From NCBI GenBank assembly GCA_032433765.1, contig JAVIAB010000159.1:3760342-3824341 (forward strand): a stretch of 64,000 nt of DNA. The letters run 5' to 3'. The notes below the pieces were generated by a model. It did not search any database, had not been told where the DNA came from, and saw only the letters and a list, made by a program, of their open reading frames with translations. Position 1 is the first letter of the stretch. The number at the start of each line of letters is the position of its first letter. This DNA comes from Megaustenia siamemsis. Taxonomy: Eukaryota; Mollusca; Gastropoda; Stylommatophora; Ariophantidae. This document shows positions 21,191-32,319 of the stretch, one piece after another. Position numbers and translations under genes: made by a program.

Positions 21191-23830
21191 TGTGTGCATT
21201 AGAACGAGTTAATTAGCGAATAGCTAGGTTGACAAGGCCATGCTATGGTCATATTATGCGAACAGTTAGTACCATGAGTCTTGGTGACTTTAAGCTATAT
21301 GATTCGGCAAGACTATGGCAGGAAGGGGAGGTTGTGATTCAATGAGGGTGAGTAGAAACTCAGTTATTAACAATGCAGAAGTGCAAGCTGATCTTAGAGC
21401 CACGGTTTAGTAACGTGCACTCAAGTTAGAAGTGTATTCAAGTCGCTAATTGTATTCAAGCGTGTCACTGTACTACAGGACGGTGACACATCAATCTATG
21501 TGATTGACACAAGTATCAGTGATGTAAATGGATCGCAAGATTCATGTTAATTATATGGGCAGCGAGATTGCTGCTCAATTAGACTTTAGCGGATAGGTTT
21601 ATATACAATTGTCGAGTGGACAAGTTGTGATCACTTTAGTACAAGTGGTGGACGTTAGAAATTTGAGAAAGCATGTCAGGTGTGAGGAGGTAGATGAATT
21701 GACTGTTGCAGCACCGCAGAATTGTTGCCAATTCTATAGGAGTGACAGACTAGGATGTGAGTACTAATGTGTTGATTGTAATTGATATTGTATACATGAC
21801 TGTGAACGTTCGCTTGTAGAAGTACTCAAGCAACGCAGTCAATCGTTAATAAAGTTATGTGATTTTACATCCACGGTGTTGTCAGAGTGTGTAATTACTA
21901 ATGTGTCAAAGCCTTGCGATGAACGAAATAGGTTGTCAAACTGAATACAACACGGGAGTACTACCCCTACACGGCAGGTGAAACTGACTTAATCGTTGAG
22001 GTCAACAGCGGCCGAACTAGGCCAGTGGCAGTGATCGGTCACGAGATCCAGTTGGGAAAAAGGGCAGCCAGGCAGAGCGTGCAGGACGCTAGGCCTGTAT
22101 GTAAACAGAACGATTCCAGGCGAGGGCGACAACAGCAAGTGGGGGGTTGCCCAGTGGCGGGATGCCCATCGTACTCGGATTCTTGTTCGAGTGTTGAAGC
22201 AAGAAAGTTGCAACACGGCTGTGCAATACCAGACAGTCGAGAGCGTTGCAACACGGCTGTGCAATACCAGACAGTCGAGGGCGTTCAACACGGCTGTGCA
22301 ATACCAGACAGTCGAGAGCGTTACAACACGGCTGTGCAATACCAGACAGTCGAGGGCGTTACAACACGGCTGTGCAATACCAGACAGTCGAGGGCGTTAC
22401 AACACGGCTGTGCAATACCAGACAGTCGAGGGCGCTACAACACGGCTATGCAATACCAGACAGTCGAGGGCGTTACAACACGGCTGTGCAATACCAGACA
22501 GTCGAGGGCGTTACAACACGGCTGTGCAATACCAGACAGTCGAGGGCTTTACAACACGGCTGTGCAATACCAGACAGTCGAGGGCGCTACAACACGGCTA
22601 TGCAATATCAGACAGTCGAGGGCGTTACAACACGGCTGTGCAATACCAGACAGTCGAGGGCGTTACAACACGGCTGTGCAATACCAGACAGTCGAGGGCG
22701 TTACAACACGGCTGTGCAATACCAGACAGTCGAGGGCGTTACAACACGGCTGTGCAATACCAGACAGTCGAGGGCGTTACAACACGGCTGTGCAATACCA
22801 GACAGTCGAGGGCGCTACAACACGGCTGTGCAATACCAGACAGTCGAGGACACAACACGGCTGTGCAATACCAGACAGTCGAGGGCGTTACAACACGGCT
22901 GTGCAATACCAGACAGTCGAGGACACAACACGGCTGTGCAATACCAGACAGTCGAGGGCGTTACAACACGGCTGTGCAATACCAGACAGTCGAGGACACA
23001 ACACGGCTGTGCAATACCAGACAGTCGAGGACACAACACGGCTGTGCAATACCAGACAGTCGAGGACACAACACGGCTGTGCAATACCAGACAGTCGGGG
23101 GCGTTCAACACGGCTGTGCAATACCAGACAGTCGGGGGCGTTCAACACGGCTGTGCAATACCAGACAGTCGGGGGCGTTCAACACGGCTGTGCAATACCA
23201 GACAGTCGGGGGCGTTCAACACGGCTGTGCAATACCAGACAGTCGGTGGCGTTCAACACGGCTGTGCAATACCAGACAGTCGAGGGCGCTACAACACGGC
23301 TGTGCAATACCAGACAGTCGGGGGCGTTCAACACGGCTGTGCAATACCAGACAGTCGAGGACACAACACGGCTGTGCAATACCAGACAGTCGAGGACACA
23401 ACACGGCTGTGCAATACCAGACAGTCGGGGGCGTTCAACACGGCTGTGCAATACCAGACAGTCGGGGGCGTTCAACACGGCTGTGCAATACCAGACAGTC
23501 GGGGGCGTTCAACACGGCTGTGCAATACCAGACAGTCGGGGGCGTTCAACACGGCTGTGCAATACCAGACAGTCGAGGGTGCTACAACACGGCTGTGCAA
23601 TACCAGACAGTCGGGGGCGTTCAACACGGCTGTGCAATACCAGACAGTCGGAAGACAACAACACAACAACTAGGGGACGTACGCTGATTCGTTATCTCAT
23701 ACTGAGACGTATGTGAGCGCGTAGCAGAAAGCACAGCGCCTATGTTAAGTTAGCGTCGACAGTAACACAACGACGTGCTAAGAGAAAACAGAGATAAGAC
23801 TTAACTAAAAATAACAAGTAACCATTTACA
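21191..23830 (+). mobile_element. Probable LTR of an LTR retrotransposon, containing a minisatellite
   Basis: Non-coding sequence that ends in TTTACA directly before a primer-binding-site-like motif and, 660 bp further on, a gag-like frame. This is the usual order LTR-PBS-gag. An AATAAA-containing stretch lies near 21,848. The 5' LTR edge is not visible, and no second LTR is in the window, so the call is inference. The minisatellite occupies more than half of it. Confidence 0.4.
22205..23652 (+). repeat. 35-38-bp minisatellite, about 39 units
   Basis: Core GGCTGTGCAATACCAGACAG followed by TCGAGGGCGTTACAACAC (38 bp). A 37-bp GGGGGCGTTCAACAC type and a 35-bp GAGGACACAACAC type dominate the second half. 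No stop codon occurs in any plus-strand frame across the array, which gives spurious frames up to 563 codons (22,025-23,716). Confidence 0.95.
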
Positions 23831-23848
23831 TTTGGTACCGTGACCTGC
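23831..23848 (+). promoter_or_regulatory. Primer-binding-site-like motif
   Basis: TTTGGTACCGTGACCTGC lies right after a CA dinucleotide. It resembles the TGGTnCCGTGAC primer site of animal Gypsy/BEL-type elements, where a tRNA 3' end primes minus-strand synthesis. The tRNA was not identified. Confidence 0.45.
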
Positions 23849-24492
23849 GCGAGGTCGCATCCGAGAAATAAAACAGTGGCGGCAAATCTGAAAATAAATT
23901 CCAAGGATCATCGGAGAAGTGATGTGTTCATTAATTAATTAAGAATAGTAAGGAATGAAAGGTGAGTGAAAGAATGATTAAACAAACAAATGGAAAGAAA
24001 CAATTGTGATAATACAGAAGTATTGTAGTCGTGTGTGTCATAATAATTTTTTTTTAGTTAGAATATGAATAACGATTGAAGAAGGGAAAAAGGGAGTAGA
24101 ATAAGGACACGTGTAGGATTGAAAAGAAAGACACACAGGGCTAGAATACAGAGAAAAAAAAAGAGAGTTATTATGCAATGTTGTAAATGTATTGAGAACA
24201 AATAGGCTGTAATTCATTGTATAAATTGTTGTATAATTACAGGTGAGTCCAAGTGACTTAAAGGAGTATAGGTAGTGGAGTTAAAGGGATATAGAGATAG
24301 TAAGGTTACAAAAGGTGATACGTGTGGAAATGAGTTTAACAAGAAGGTAGTGGGATGGAACAAGAAATCAATTAAGTGAATAGTAGTGTAGGATATCAGC
24401 ACAAGTGGGGTGAGGATTAGAGTAGAAAGTAGACATAAATACAAAGAAAGAATAAGGCAATAAGAGAAGGGTAGCGAGAAATAGAAACAAAG

Positions 24493-24750
24493 ATGGAGGG
24501 AATGACACAAGATGGATATATGTGGCAAGCCATGCAAAAGATGGGGGAAGTAGTGGAGAGGTTAGGGAATAGTTTACAAACTCAGGAAATAACAAGAAGA
24601 ATTCCGATTTTCACAGGAGAGCCAGACAAATTTGAAGAATGGATACACGCCATTGAATTCTGGTCAAAGAGCAAACAATTAAGTCAAATAGAGTGGAAGG
24701 AATTAGCAGTAGCTACGACTCAGAGCCTAGGCCTATCAATTGAAGCATTT
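24493..24750 (+). pseudogene. LTR-retrotransposon gag N-terminal fragment
   Basis: The frame from ATG 24,493 includes RRIPIFTGEPDKFEEWIHAI and WSKSKQLSQIEWKELA, which match the pattern of retrotransposon gag N-terminal halves (FxGxxxxFxEWxxxIE). After about residue 85 the similarity stops and the frame ends at 24,825. No zinc knuckle, protease or RT follows, so the element is truncated. Confidence 0.6.
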
Positions 24751-24829
24751 TACGGAAGATTTCGGAGACCAGTAACGACAGTACAGCGACAAAAGGCGCC
24801 TGGACAGAGAGAAGGTTGTACTTGAAAAT

Positions 24830-25180
24830 CGGCTTCTATGGATCGCACAGACTGATAGTGATAAACAGGTTTGCATCAGATCTTGAGCTATTGGTGGACC
24901 AATCAAAATGCTTCACGGGCCATTATTTTGCCGCGTGCCTAGGGTTGGCCACACCTGGCCTACATCAACTGTTATGGTACATGGTGATGATGATGAGTAC
25001 CTCCATATTTTTGAGCTTATTATCAGATCTTTGAGTAAAGTGACTCAGACATTTCATCTTGACCACAACTTCAGACGTGACTTGAAAGAATTCAACAAAA
25101 CCAAAGAGTTCTCAGCAACTTCATCTCCTGTCTCGTCGATTATAATGTTGATCACTCTTTTATTCATAATTCAGTTATAA
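24830..25180. other. No recognised gene
   Basis: Short frames only. A GATGATGATGAG stretch lies near 24,985. Nothing supports a gene. Confidence 0.55.
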
Positions 25181-25184
25181 ACAG

Positions 25185-25368
25185 TTTATGTCTTTCCGTA
25201 TACTTCCCTTTACGAAACTAACATTAAAGACAAAGTTCTTAATATATCAAACCTGTGTGCTTAGCACATTATTATATGGATCTGAAATCTGGACAACATA
25301 CTCAAATCACGAAAAAAGACTATGTGTCTTCTCCATGTGATGTCTCCGCAGAAAATGCACATCAGATG
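25185..25368 (+). pseudogene. LINE C-terminal region, left half, split by hAT
   Basis: The plus strand reads YGSESWTTYSNHEKRL-like residues and then CLRRKC across frames. It is the same block as in the 6.3-kb LINE. The continuation lies beyond the hAT element at 28,996, so one LINE copy was split by the insertion. Confidence 0.7.
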
Positions 25369-25441
25369 CAGTGGCGTATCCTGGGGTCTGAAAGAGAGCA
25401 TGCAACTTTTAAAAAATGATAATTTTCTACTCACCCAGTTA

Positions 25442-28214
25442 TTTGAAGTTCAGTTCTATTCTGCGGCTCTTTCTGCTAAAGTCCTCTGTTACTTTGTTAT
25501 AAAAGTCATCATTGCCTTTCATCTCTACAAGAAGGTCTTTTTCAATTGACATCATTGATAGAGCAGAAAGACGACATTGCCCCTGCGAGTTCCTTATGAA
25601 ATTTTTAATGCGTTTTAATGCAGAAAACGAACGTTCCACTGAAGACGACGATGCAGGAATTGTCAATATTAATTCACAAAGTTTATGAAGTTCTGGAAGA
25701 CCACTGTGAAGTCCTTTGTTCAAAAGAAATCTATGAATGTCGGACACATACATTTCTTTAAAGTGTTGGGATACAAACATTGCCTTTAATTCAGATCTCA
25801 GTCTTACTATATCAAAATATGGTAATTTCCTAGTTTGATCAGATAAAGTATTTCAGTTTGGAAGAGTGATGTCCCCTAAAATATGTCTGCCAAAATACAG
25901 TGGTTCTACGCATTCTTGGCGTTGGGGTCATTACGCTGGCATGTGTCACTCACACTGGCGTTTGGGTCAGCGTGGCGTTCGGGTCAGCGTCTGCGTCCAA
26001 ATCGAGATGTTAATTAATAATTGGCTGAACCCCTATCCTTTCTTATGCTTCTTCTTACTAATTATCCGCCTATATATATAGGCTAGTTTGTCTAATATTT
26101 AAAAACCAGCTAAGCAGTTCTGAGTTTGACAATCTTCCAACATTTGGCAGTAAATTACGGCGATTGGTAATCAACCGCACAATTCCCTTCGATCAGAAGA
26201 TCATAATTAGGCCGAGTGGCGTCGTTTTTGTCACGCGTTATAATATATTTATAAATATTTAACACTAAAGCTAAACCTAACCCTTGGACCCAACGCCCAA
26301 TCAACAGATACTCCGAAATGATTACATGCCAGCGTAATGACCCCAACGCCAAGAATGCGTAGAACCACTGTATTTTGGCAGACATATTTTAGGGGACATC
26401 ACTCTTCCAAACTGAAATACTATATCTGATCAAACTAGGAAATTACCCAAAATATTTCCCATATATTCCGTTCAGTTTGGAAAACTGCTCTTCTGGAAAC
26501 TCTTTTGAAAATGTTAAAAATTTCTTACAGTCAAAAATTTCAAGAACTGACAAATCTGACAGAGAATCAAACCGGCTTTGTAACTGGCAGTTTACCGTAT
26601 CATGAATTTCACAATACAGCCTTCTGTACTCATCCTTTGGGATAACTGAGGATTCTCGCTTTCTTCTCTTTGTTGGAGGACCACACTTGAACTCTATTTT
26701 GGCCCAAATTGAATCAAAGCCAGTATTGCGCATTGTGAACAATTTTTCTTTTAACTCAACTATCTCTCTAGAGCAATATGTGATGTCCAGTGAATTTGAC
26801 TGAAGGATATTAAATACAACATCTGTCATCGAAAAAATATCGGTGAACACAGCCAAAAGGAAATTGAATTCAAAATCTCCTAGGTTTGACAGAAATCCAA
26901 CTGCTTCATTAATTGTTGCGTGATCCCAATCACCAGGTCGTTCCAAAATGCATTCAAATAAATCTATTAATTCATTATGATATTCAGAAACAGTCTGTAC
27001 TAAACGACTGGAATAATTCCATCTGGTTGCCGCCAGCTTGGGAAACCGTTTTTTCACTATGGTGTCCAACAAATGTGTTCTCTTTGCTGAATGAGTAAAA
27101 AATGAAGCAAAACTGCTAAGTGACGAAAAAATATTCTACACGCACTTATGCATGAGACAGCTTGAGACAGTACTAAATTAAGTTTGTGTGCATAGCAATG
27201 GATGAATAATGCCTGAGAAACTACTTCCCTAACTCTCGTCTGCACACCATTCAATTGGCCTGCCATTACTGCTGCACCATCATAAGTTTGTGCTACTAGT
27301 TTTTCTCTACAGTCAAATTGATCAAGACTGTCTAAAGCCAGTTTTGACAATGCTTGTGCAGATCTGTCAGAGCTAACGTCATGAAAGCCAATAAATCTTT
27401 CGTAAATATTACCATTATAAATATATCTAAAAACAACTGACAGCTGAGACAAGTTTGTTACATCAGAGGTCTCGTCAATTAGGATGGCGACAAATCTGGA
27501 CGATTGAATCTGAAATTTCACTTCTGCAGTTATTACATTGTTCACACTTTGGATAAGATCGTTCTGTATTAATGGGGAAAGACCCGTGAATATATTTGAC
27601 GTCATGAGATGCTGATGCAATTTTTCAGCAAACTCTGCTAATAAATTTAAAGCTTCAATGTAGTTCCCACGATTAGTGGAATCACTCCCCTCGCTGTGAC
27701 CACGAAAAGCTAATTCTTGTTTTCCTAAAAAACAAGTAACAGCAATTAACCTCTTTAGGATTTCTCGATTTTCTTTAACTGTTTCATTGTGTTTCATAAT
27801 ACTTTCTTTTTTCTGAAAATCCAATTGAACATCAATTCTGCTGGAGCCAAACACTTGTAACGCTATCCAAGCGTGAATATGACTTTCAGACTTTTTGTGT
27901 CTTGAAATAGCGTTATGTAAATTATTTAAATCAGAATACCCGCGTTGTCTGCTGTTCCAAGGCGAAGTGTCATTTACAAACAATATACATGGCCAGCAAA
28001 ATAACTTACATAATGATTCCGAACCACAAAGCCAAACGACTTTCTTATATAAATCATTGTTAAATGAACGGACACATTTTGTTCCTTCTCGTTTCAAACT
28101 GCTTAACGCAGGAATCGGTCTGCCCTTTTTTACCAAGTCCAATTTTTCATTAAATGTTCGCGATTGAAACGGTCGCTCAAATAAATCTACAACATCATTA
28201 ATAGAATCAGCCAT
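25442..28214 (-). pseudogene. ZMYM1-like hAT transposase, disrupted
   Basis: It starts at MADSINDVVDLF; an upstream in-frame ATG would add six residues. Seen in order are a TTF-type zinc-finger region (CGSESLCKLFCWPCILF), ILIDETSDVTN with the first catalytic acid, QTYDGAAVMAG, the CYAHKLNLVL block, then KLAATRWNYSSRL. After the MITE comes the C-terminal dimerisation domain LILTIPASSSSVERSFSALK. Breaks: a one-base shift in a T run near 27,128-27,133, and a 627-bp MITE at 25,821-26,447 whose first bases create an in-frame TAA. The enzyme would cut and paste this element, but no full protein can be made. Confidence 0.92.
25821..26447 (-). mobile_element. MITE copy 2 (627 bp) inside the hAT gene
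   Basis: GGTAATTTCCTAG inverted ends with CAAAATAT on both sides (25,813-25,820 and 26,448-26,455). Its interior is the reverse complement of copy 3. It interrupts the transposase between a GKYF codon run and the DIVRLRSEL segment. Confidence 0.95.
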
Positions 28215-28995
28215 AATAACCACAGTAAACAAATATACTAAGTTTAGTAATTAACAATAGCAATACAACATGTTTCTGTACAAACACAAAATATTAAATA
28301 TCAGCTGATTAAAATCACGTTTGAAGTTTTGAATTCTGAAGGTTTGAAATCGAAACCACATCGCTGTGTAAATGTGCGTGTGTGTTGAGTAAAATCACGT
28401 GACGTGTACCAAAAATTACCAGAAATGGTTTACTAAACAAGTGTGTGTGTAGGCATTCAAGATTATAATTGCTTGCATTGTTATCATTAGTTTAACATTC
28501 AAATAAAAGTACTAGAACATAGAAATTGCACTGTTTCACACCAGTAAATAAATGTTCATCAATCAATTTATTATTTGCCAGTGCTAAATTGTTATAATAG
28601 TGATTGAATCATAAAATGTATTTATTTTTTTTTCATCGCAAGCTTACTGTGGAGACACGGATTTAATAAAACACACACAGTATATCGCTGCGCTTATATG
28701 TAAAGGGACTATTTTAACGAAAGCAACTTCAAAATTGCTTCAGAGCGGGCTAGTTCAACTATCATAAAAAACGATTGGACATATACAATTTTCTTTTAAC
28801 GTCAGTGTTGCCAGCACTAATTTTTGGAAAAATTCAGATTTGTGAGAAAAACATTTTAAAATATATTTTTGAGCAATGCTGCAAGGGCTAAGTTTGGATG
28901 GGGGATAGATCACTGACTGGTTTATCATTTTCGCAACTCTTGAAGGCATGCAATGCTTGCCTTGCTTATATTAAGTATACGCCACTGATCAGATG

Positions 28996-29110
28996 GCATA
29001 ACACAATAACAAACTTAGTTGTCCTGCAACATGCTAAGACCCCAAGAATCATGCCGATGCTCAGATGTTTTTTGGGGCACGTCAAGCGAATGAAAAAAAA
29101 AACGCATCCC
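28996..29110 (+). pseudogene. LINE C-terminal region, right half, split by hAT
   Basis: Continues the LINE from 25,368: ITNLVVLQHAKTPRIMPML followed by a GHVKRM-like block. An A-rich tail near 29,093-29,103 may mark decay. Confidence 0.65.
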
Positions 29111-29195
29111 CAAGCAAATACTATATGGCTAATTAATACACGGAAACAGACAAATCGGCAGATCTAAACTACTTCTTCTTTTCTTCTTTCCTTCC

Positions 29196-29657
29196 TCATC
29201 TGCCTTTCAGCGTCGAGGGGAGATATAATTTGCGGTCTTTTGCTGTTCTGTTCGCCTCTGCTGCTGTTATGTTTCCTAGTACTTCTAATATTCCATTGAC
29301 CCATCTTTTTCGTGGTCGACCCTTGGGTCTGATGTTCTCACAACATTTGTTGAAGGCTCGTTGTGTTGTGTTTTGTTCTTTCTGCCTTATCACGTGGCCA
29401 AACTATTTTATCTGTTGTTTCCTTATATATTCTATGGCGGGGGCTATTCCTAGCTTTTTTCTCAGTTCTTCATTTCTGATCTTATCTCTCAGACTGTTTC
29501 CTGTCATTCGTCTAACACATTTCATCTCTGTAGAGGTTATTTTTGTTATTGTTCTTGCATCTAGGGTCCAGGTCTGGCATTGGTAGCACAACGTTGGGAT
29601 GAAGATTGTATTGTATAGTGCTCGTTTTGCCTCCAGAGTTATTTCCTTGTTTGACAA
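29196..29657 (-). pseudogene. LINE C-terminal region
   Basis: Minus strand: EAKRALYNTIFIPTLCYQCQ, TWTLDARTITKI, EMKCVRRMTG, RDKIRNEELRKKLGI, then in a second frame RAFNKCCENIRPKGRPRKRW and EANRTAKDRKLY with a stop. Typical tail of a non-LTR ORF2. One frameshift lies near 29,400. A worse-preserved relative lies at 56.8-57.4 kb. Confidence 0.82.
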
Positions 29658-29689
29658 TAATGGTGATAACTGCCTAAACTACGATATAG

Positions 29690-29995
29690 AGATATATGTA
29701 AATTATCTCTGAAGGACTTCTCCATCTGTGAAATGGACTGGGAACATCTGTCAAGTGATCGCACATCATGGAGAGCATGCATAAGGAATTGTATAACATC
29801 ATTTGAGACTGCTAAGGCAAAACTTAGAAGAGAAAAGGCTAATGAAAAAGGATGGAAAACCCTGTGGATCAGTGGGCCTGACTTGTTCATTATGTGGCCG
29901 TGTGTGTTTGTCAAACATTGGTAGAATTAGCCACGAGAGAAGCTGTTCGACAAAAACAAAACCTAAACAAAATATACACAATAGCCTCCACTAGA
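29690..29995 (+). pseudogene. LINE ORF2 C-terminus with zinc-finger-like end
   Basis: Plus strand: DFSICEMDWEHLSSDRTSWR then, after a frame change near 29,850, TCSLCGRVCLSNIGRISHE with a C2H2-like spacing (C-x2-C then H near the end). This matches the end of the LINE class whose ORF2 finishes with a C-x2-C...H finger. It is truncated upstream. Confidence 0.65.
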
Positions 29996-30640
29996 CCGTC
30001 TGACAAGACGAAAAGGGTCATACATGTCTCCCCTCTATATCCATCATTATCTATCTACTCTAATCTGTCTCTTTTTCTCACTATTTTTGCTAATTAATTC
30101 AGTTTGTCCAAATTCGTGTAATCTATAATGTGTCTCCAATTGTACCCATTTTGATATCAGCCATAAGCAAATTCATGCTGAAGATGGATGCATTGAACCA
30201 CATGGAGCAAAGCACCATGCATTGTTATCTTGTAAAATGTGAATGAAGATTTTTAAATTAATAATGTTTGTATTGATTCTGAATGATTTTATTTCCTCTA
30301 AAATTATTACATCTAACATGTCAGCCAATAAGTTGTGAAGGAAGTAACATTAGAAAATGCTTTGTTTGATTCATTGCTTTTTTCATGTTGTTGTGTTAAT
30401 GCTTTTACATGTCTGTTTTTTGTGTTTTTCTATTTGTGCTCATATCTCTGCTTTTTTATTTGTGTGTCTTGTATATATAACAAAGAAATACATCACACAA
30501 TTTTACATTTCTGTATGTGCCTACGTTTGCTTTGTTTTGACTGTTACTGATGGTAATTCTATCTTGTACTAACATTTATTACACAACTGTAGACTTCTCA
30601 TGGTCTGACATGTGTTTTGGTCTTCTTGACTTGATGGTAA
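29996..30640. other. No recognised gene
   Basis: T-rich sequence with short hydrophobic frames of low complexity near 30,335-30,570. No family resemblance was seen. Confidence 0.55.
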
Positions 30641-30975
30641 ACATACCTCGTTTGTTGTAACTGTAACACATCGGATGTTAATGAACCTCAGTTGTTGTAA
30701 CTATAACATATCAGATGTGAACACACCTCGCTTGATGTATCTAAAGCACATTAGATGTGAACACACTTCGTTTGTTGTAACTATAGCACATCAGATGTGA
30801 AAGTACCTCACTTATTGTAACTATTACACATCAAATGTGAACACACCTCGCTTGTTGTAACTATTACACATCACTTGTTGTAATTATAACACATCTGAAA
30901 ATACCTCACTTGTTGTAACTATAACACATCAGATGTGAAAGTATGTCGCGTGTATAACATATCAGATGTGACAGA
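30640..30975. repeat. About 40-bp degenerate minisatellite
   Basis: Repeats of CACATCAGATGTGAACACACC + TCGCTTGTTGTAACTATAA, about eight units with substitutions. Each unit contains the small palindrome CATCAGATG or a variant of it. Confidence 0.85.
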
Positions 30976-31189
30976 TTCATTGATGAACTCTAGTCCTTCT
31001 AACAAGTTTATGGGAGATGGTTACTCCGCCATCTCTCTACACTTTTATTAACAACACAACAAAAATAATGAAAATTGTTTCTCTCCCTAAACATTTGTCT
31101 GAACTCACATCCTATCTCTAACAAATCAAACTTCACTTAGATTCGGGCATCCAACCATTCCTAACAAAATCTTAATATTTTTTTTTCTA

Positions 31190-31322
31190 TCTATTACTTT
31201 ATTCCAGCGTCTTCATTCTACTATATTACTTTATTCCAGCGTCTTCATTCTACTATATTACTTTATTCCAGCGTCTTCATTCTACTATATTACTTTATTC
31301 CAGCGTCTTCATTCTACTATAT
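31190..31322. repeat. 32-bp minisatellite, four units
   Basis: ATTACTTTATTCCAGCGTC + TTCATTCTACTAT, nearly identical units. Confidence 0.93.
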
Positions 31323-31569
31323 CTGATCTGCTCTAAATAAATTCTTCTCTACCAATATATATTTCCTAAACGTCACTAGTTTTTTTTTTCTCTCAGCCCA
31401 GACCGTCGTAATGCTGTTACTGACTTGCTGGGCTTAATCTGTCCTCTGATCTTAGTCTGTCACTCCGTGGGCGATTAACCACTAATTATTTTACTCTTCT
31501 GATTGGCCTGTACGGATCTCTTTATTATCACGTGTAGTGGACGTTGCCCCTTCAGGAACATTCGGGGAT

Positions 31570-31765
31570 TATTTTGTTCAAGATAAGTGGAGACTCTACA
31601 CTCCACACCCCTATAGCAGTAAAGATGCGCCCATGATAAGTGGAGGCTCTCCACGCCCCTATGGCAATAAAGATGTGCCCATGATAAGTAGACCCTACAC
31701 TCCACTCCCTATGGCAATTAAGATGTGCCCATGATAAGTGGAGGCTCTACAGTCCACTCCCTATA
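31570..31765. repeat. About 52-bp repeat, three to four units
   Basis: Units contain GATAAGTGGAGGCTCTACAC and CCCTATGGCAATAAAGATGT, with several variants. Confidence 0.8.
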
Positions 31766-31954
31766 CGGCGATCAGGCGGTTCTCTAGAGTCAATCGGCTA
31801 TGGCTGTTAGAAGAACATGATACCAATCCAAAAATGTGGATATCCACCTTACCCATACGGCCTTTAGAGTTGAAATGGGATGCTACAGTGGTATCTGCAT
31901 CTTTTATGGGTATCATAAAGATGCTCACGGCATATGTCACTATACTTGATTGAG

Positions 31955-32179
31955 TTATTTGCGGGTCATTATAACATGTCCATAGGTGCTCAATCCCCTC
32001 CTCAGCAAGTCCAGCAGTGTCCAGCGACTAACGACTCCAGTTCTGTGTTGGTTGATAAGTCTTCTTACACGCCCACTAAGTTTCTCGTTTCTGGCTGTGC
32101 CCATCTTAACTCCCATCTCTTTCATCTGAAGGAATGATGTGGATTCGTGGTTGTCGAAGTTCTGTGCCTGATTCGTCAA
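31955..32179 (-). pseudogene. LINE C-terminal tail (RNase H-bearing family)
   Basis: Minus-strand LINQHRTGVVSRWTLLDLLR is shared with the fragment at 43.5-43.9 kb, where it follows an RNase H domain. It is a truncated tail only. Confidence 0.6.
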
Positions 32180-32319
32180 TATAGGTCACATCACATCTCT
32201 TACATATGATAGCATATATAATGTTGTGCGGTATCCACGTGAATCTTTCTCTGATCTCCAAAGGACTAGTAGCGGAGAGAACCGTATCCGCCCGAAGAAC
32301 GTGGTCGCAAGTCCTACAT

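Larger units (their letters stand above)
25369..28987 (-). mobile_element. hAT transposon (3.62 kb) with 8-bp TSD
   Basis: Starts CAGTGGCGTATCCTGG and ends with the inverse TATACGCCACTG. ATCAGATG occurs on both flanks (25,361-25,368 and 28,988-28,995), the 8-bp target duplication of the hAT superfamily. It carries a ZMYM1-like transposase gene on the minus strand, broken by a MITE and a frameshift. About 760 bp of AT-rich sequence precede the gene within the element. Confidence 0.95.

Noticed and set aside
22205..23652. CRISPR-like array of 38-bp units, and the 36-bp array at 32,320-33,465
   Set aside because: Units are directly adjacent with no unique spacers, the context is animal DNA, and no Cas-like gene is present. 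They are minisatellites.
22025..23716. 563-codon protein gene
   Set aside because: The frame is open only because the repeat unit has no stop in any frame; two other frames are nearly as long.
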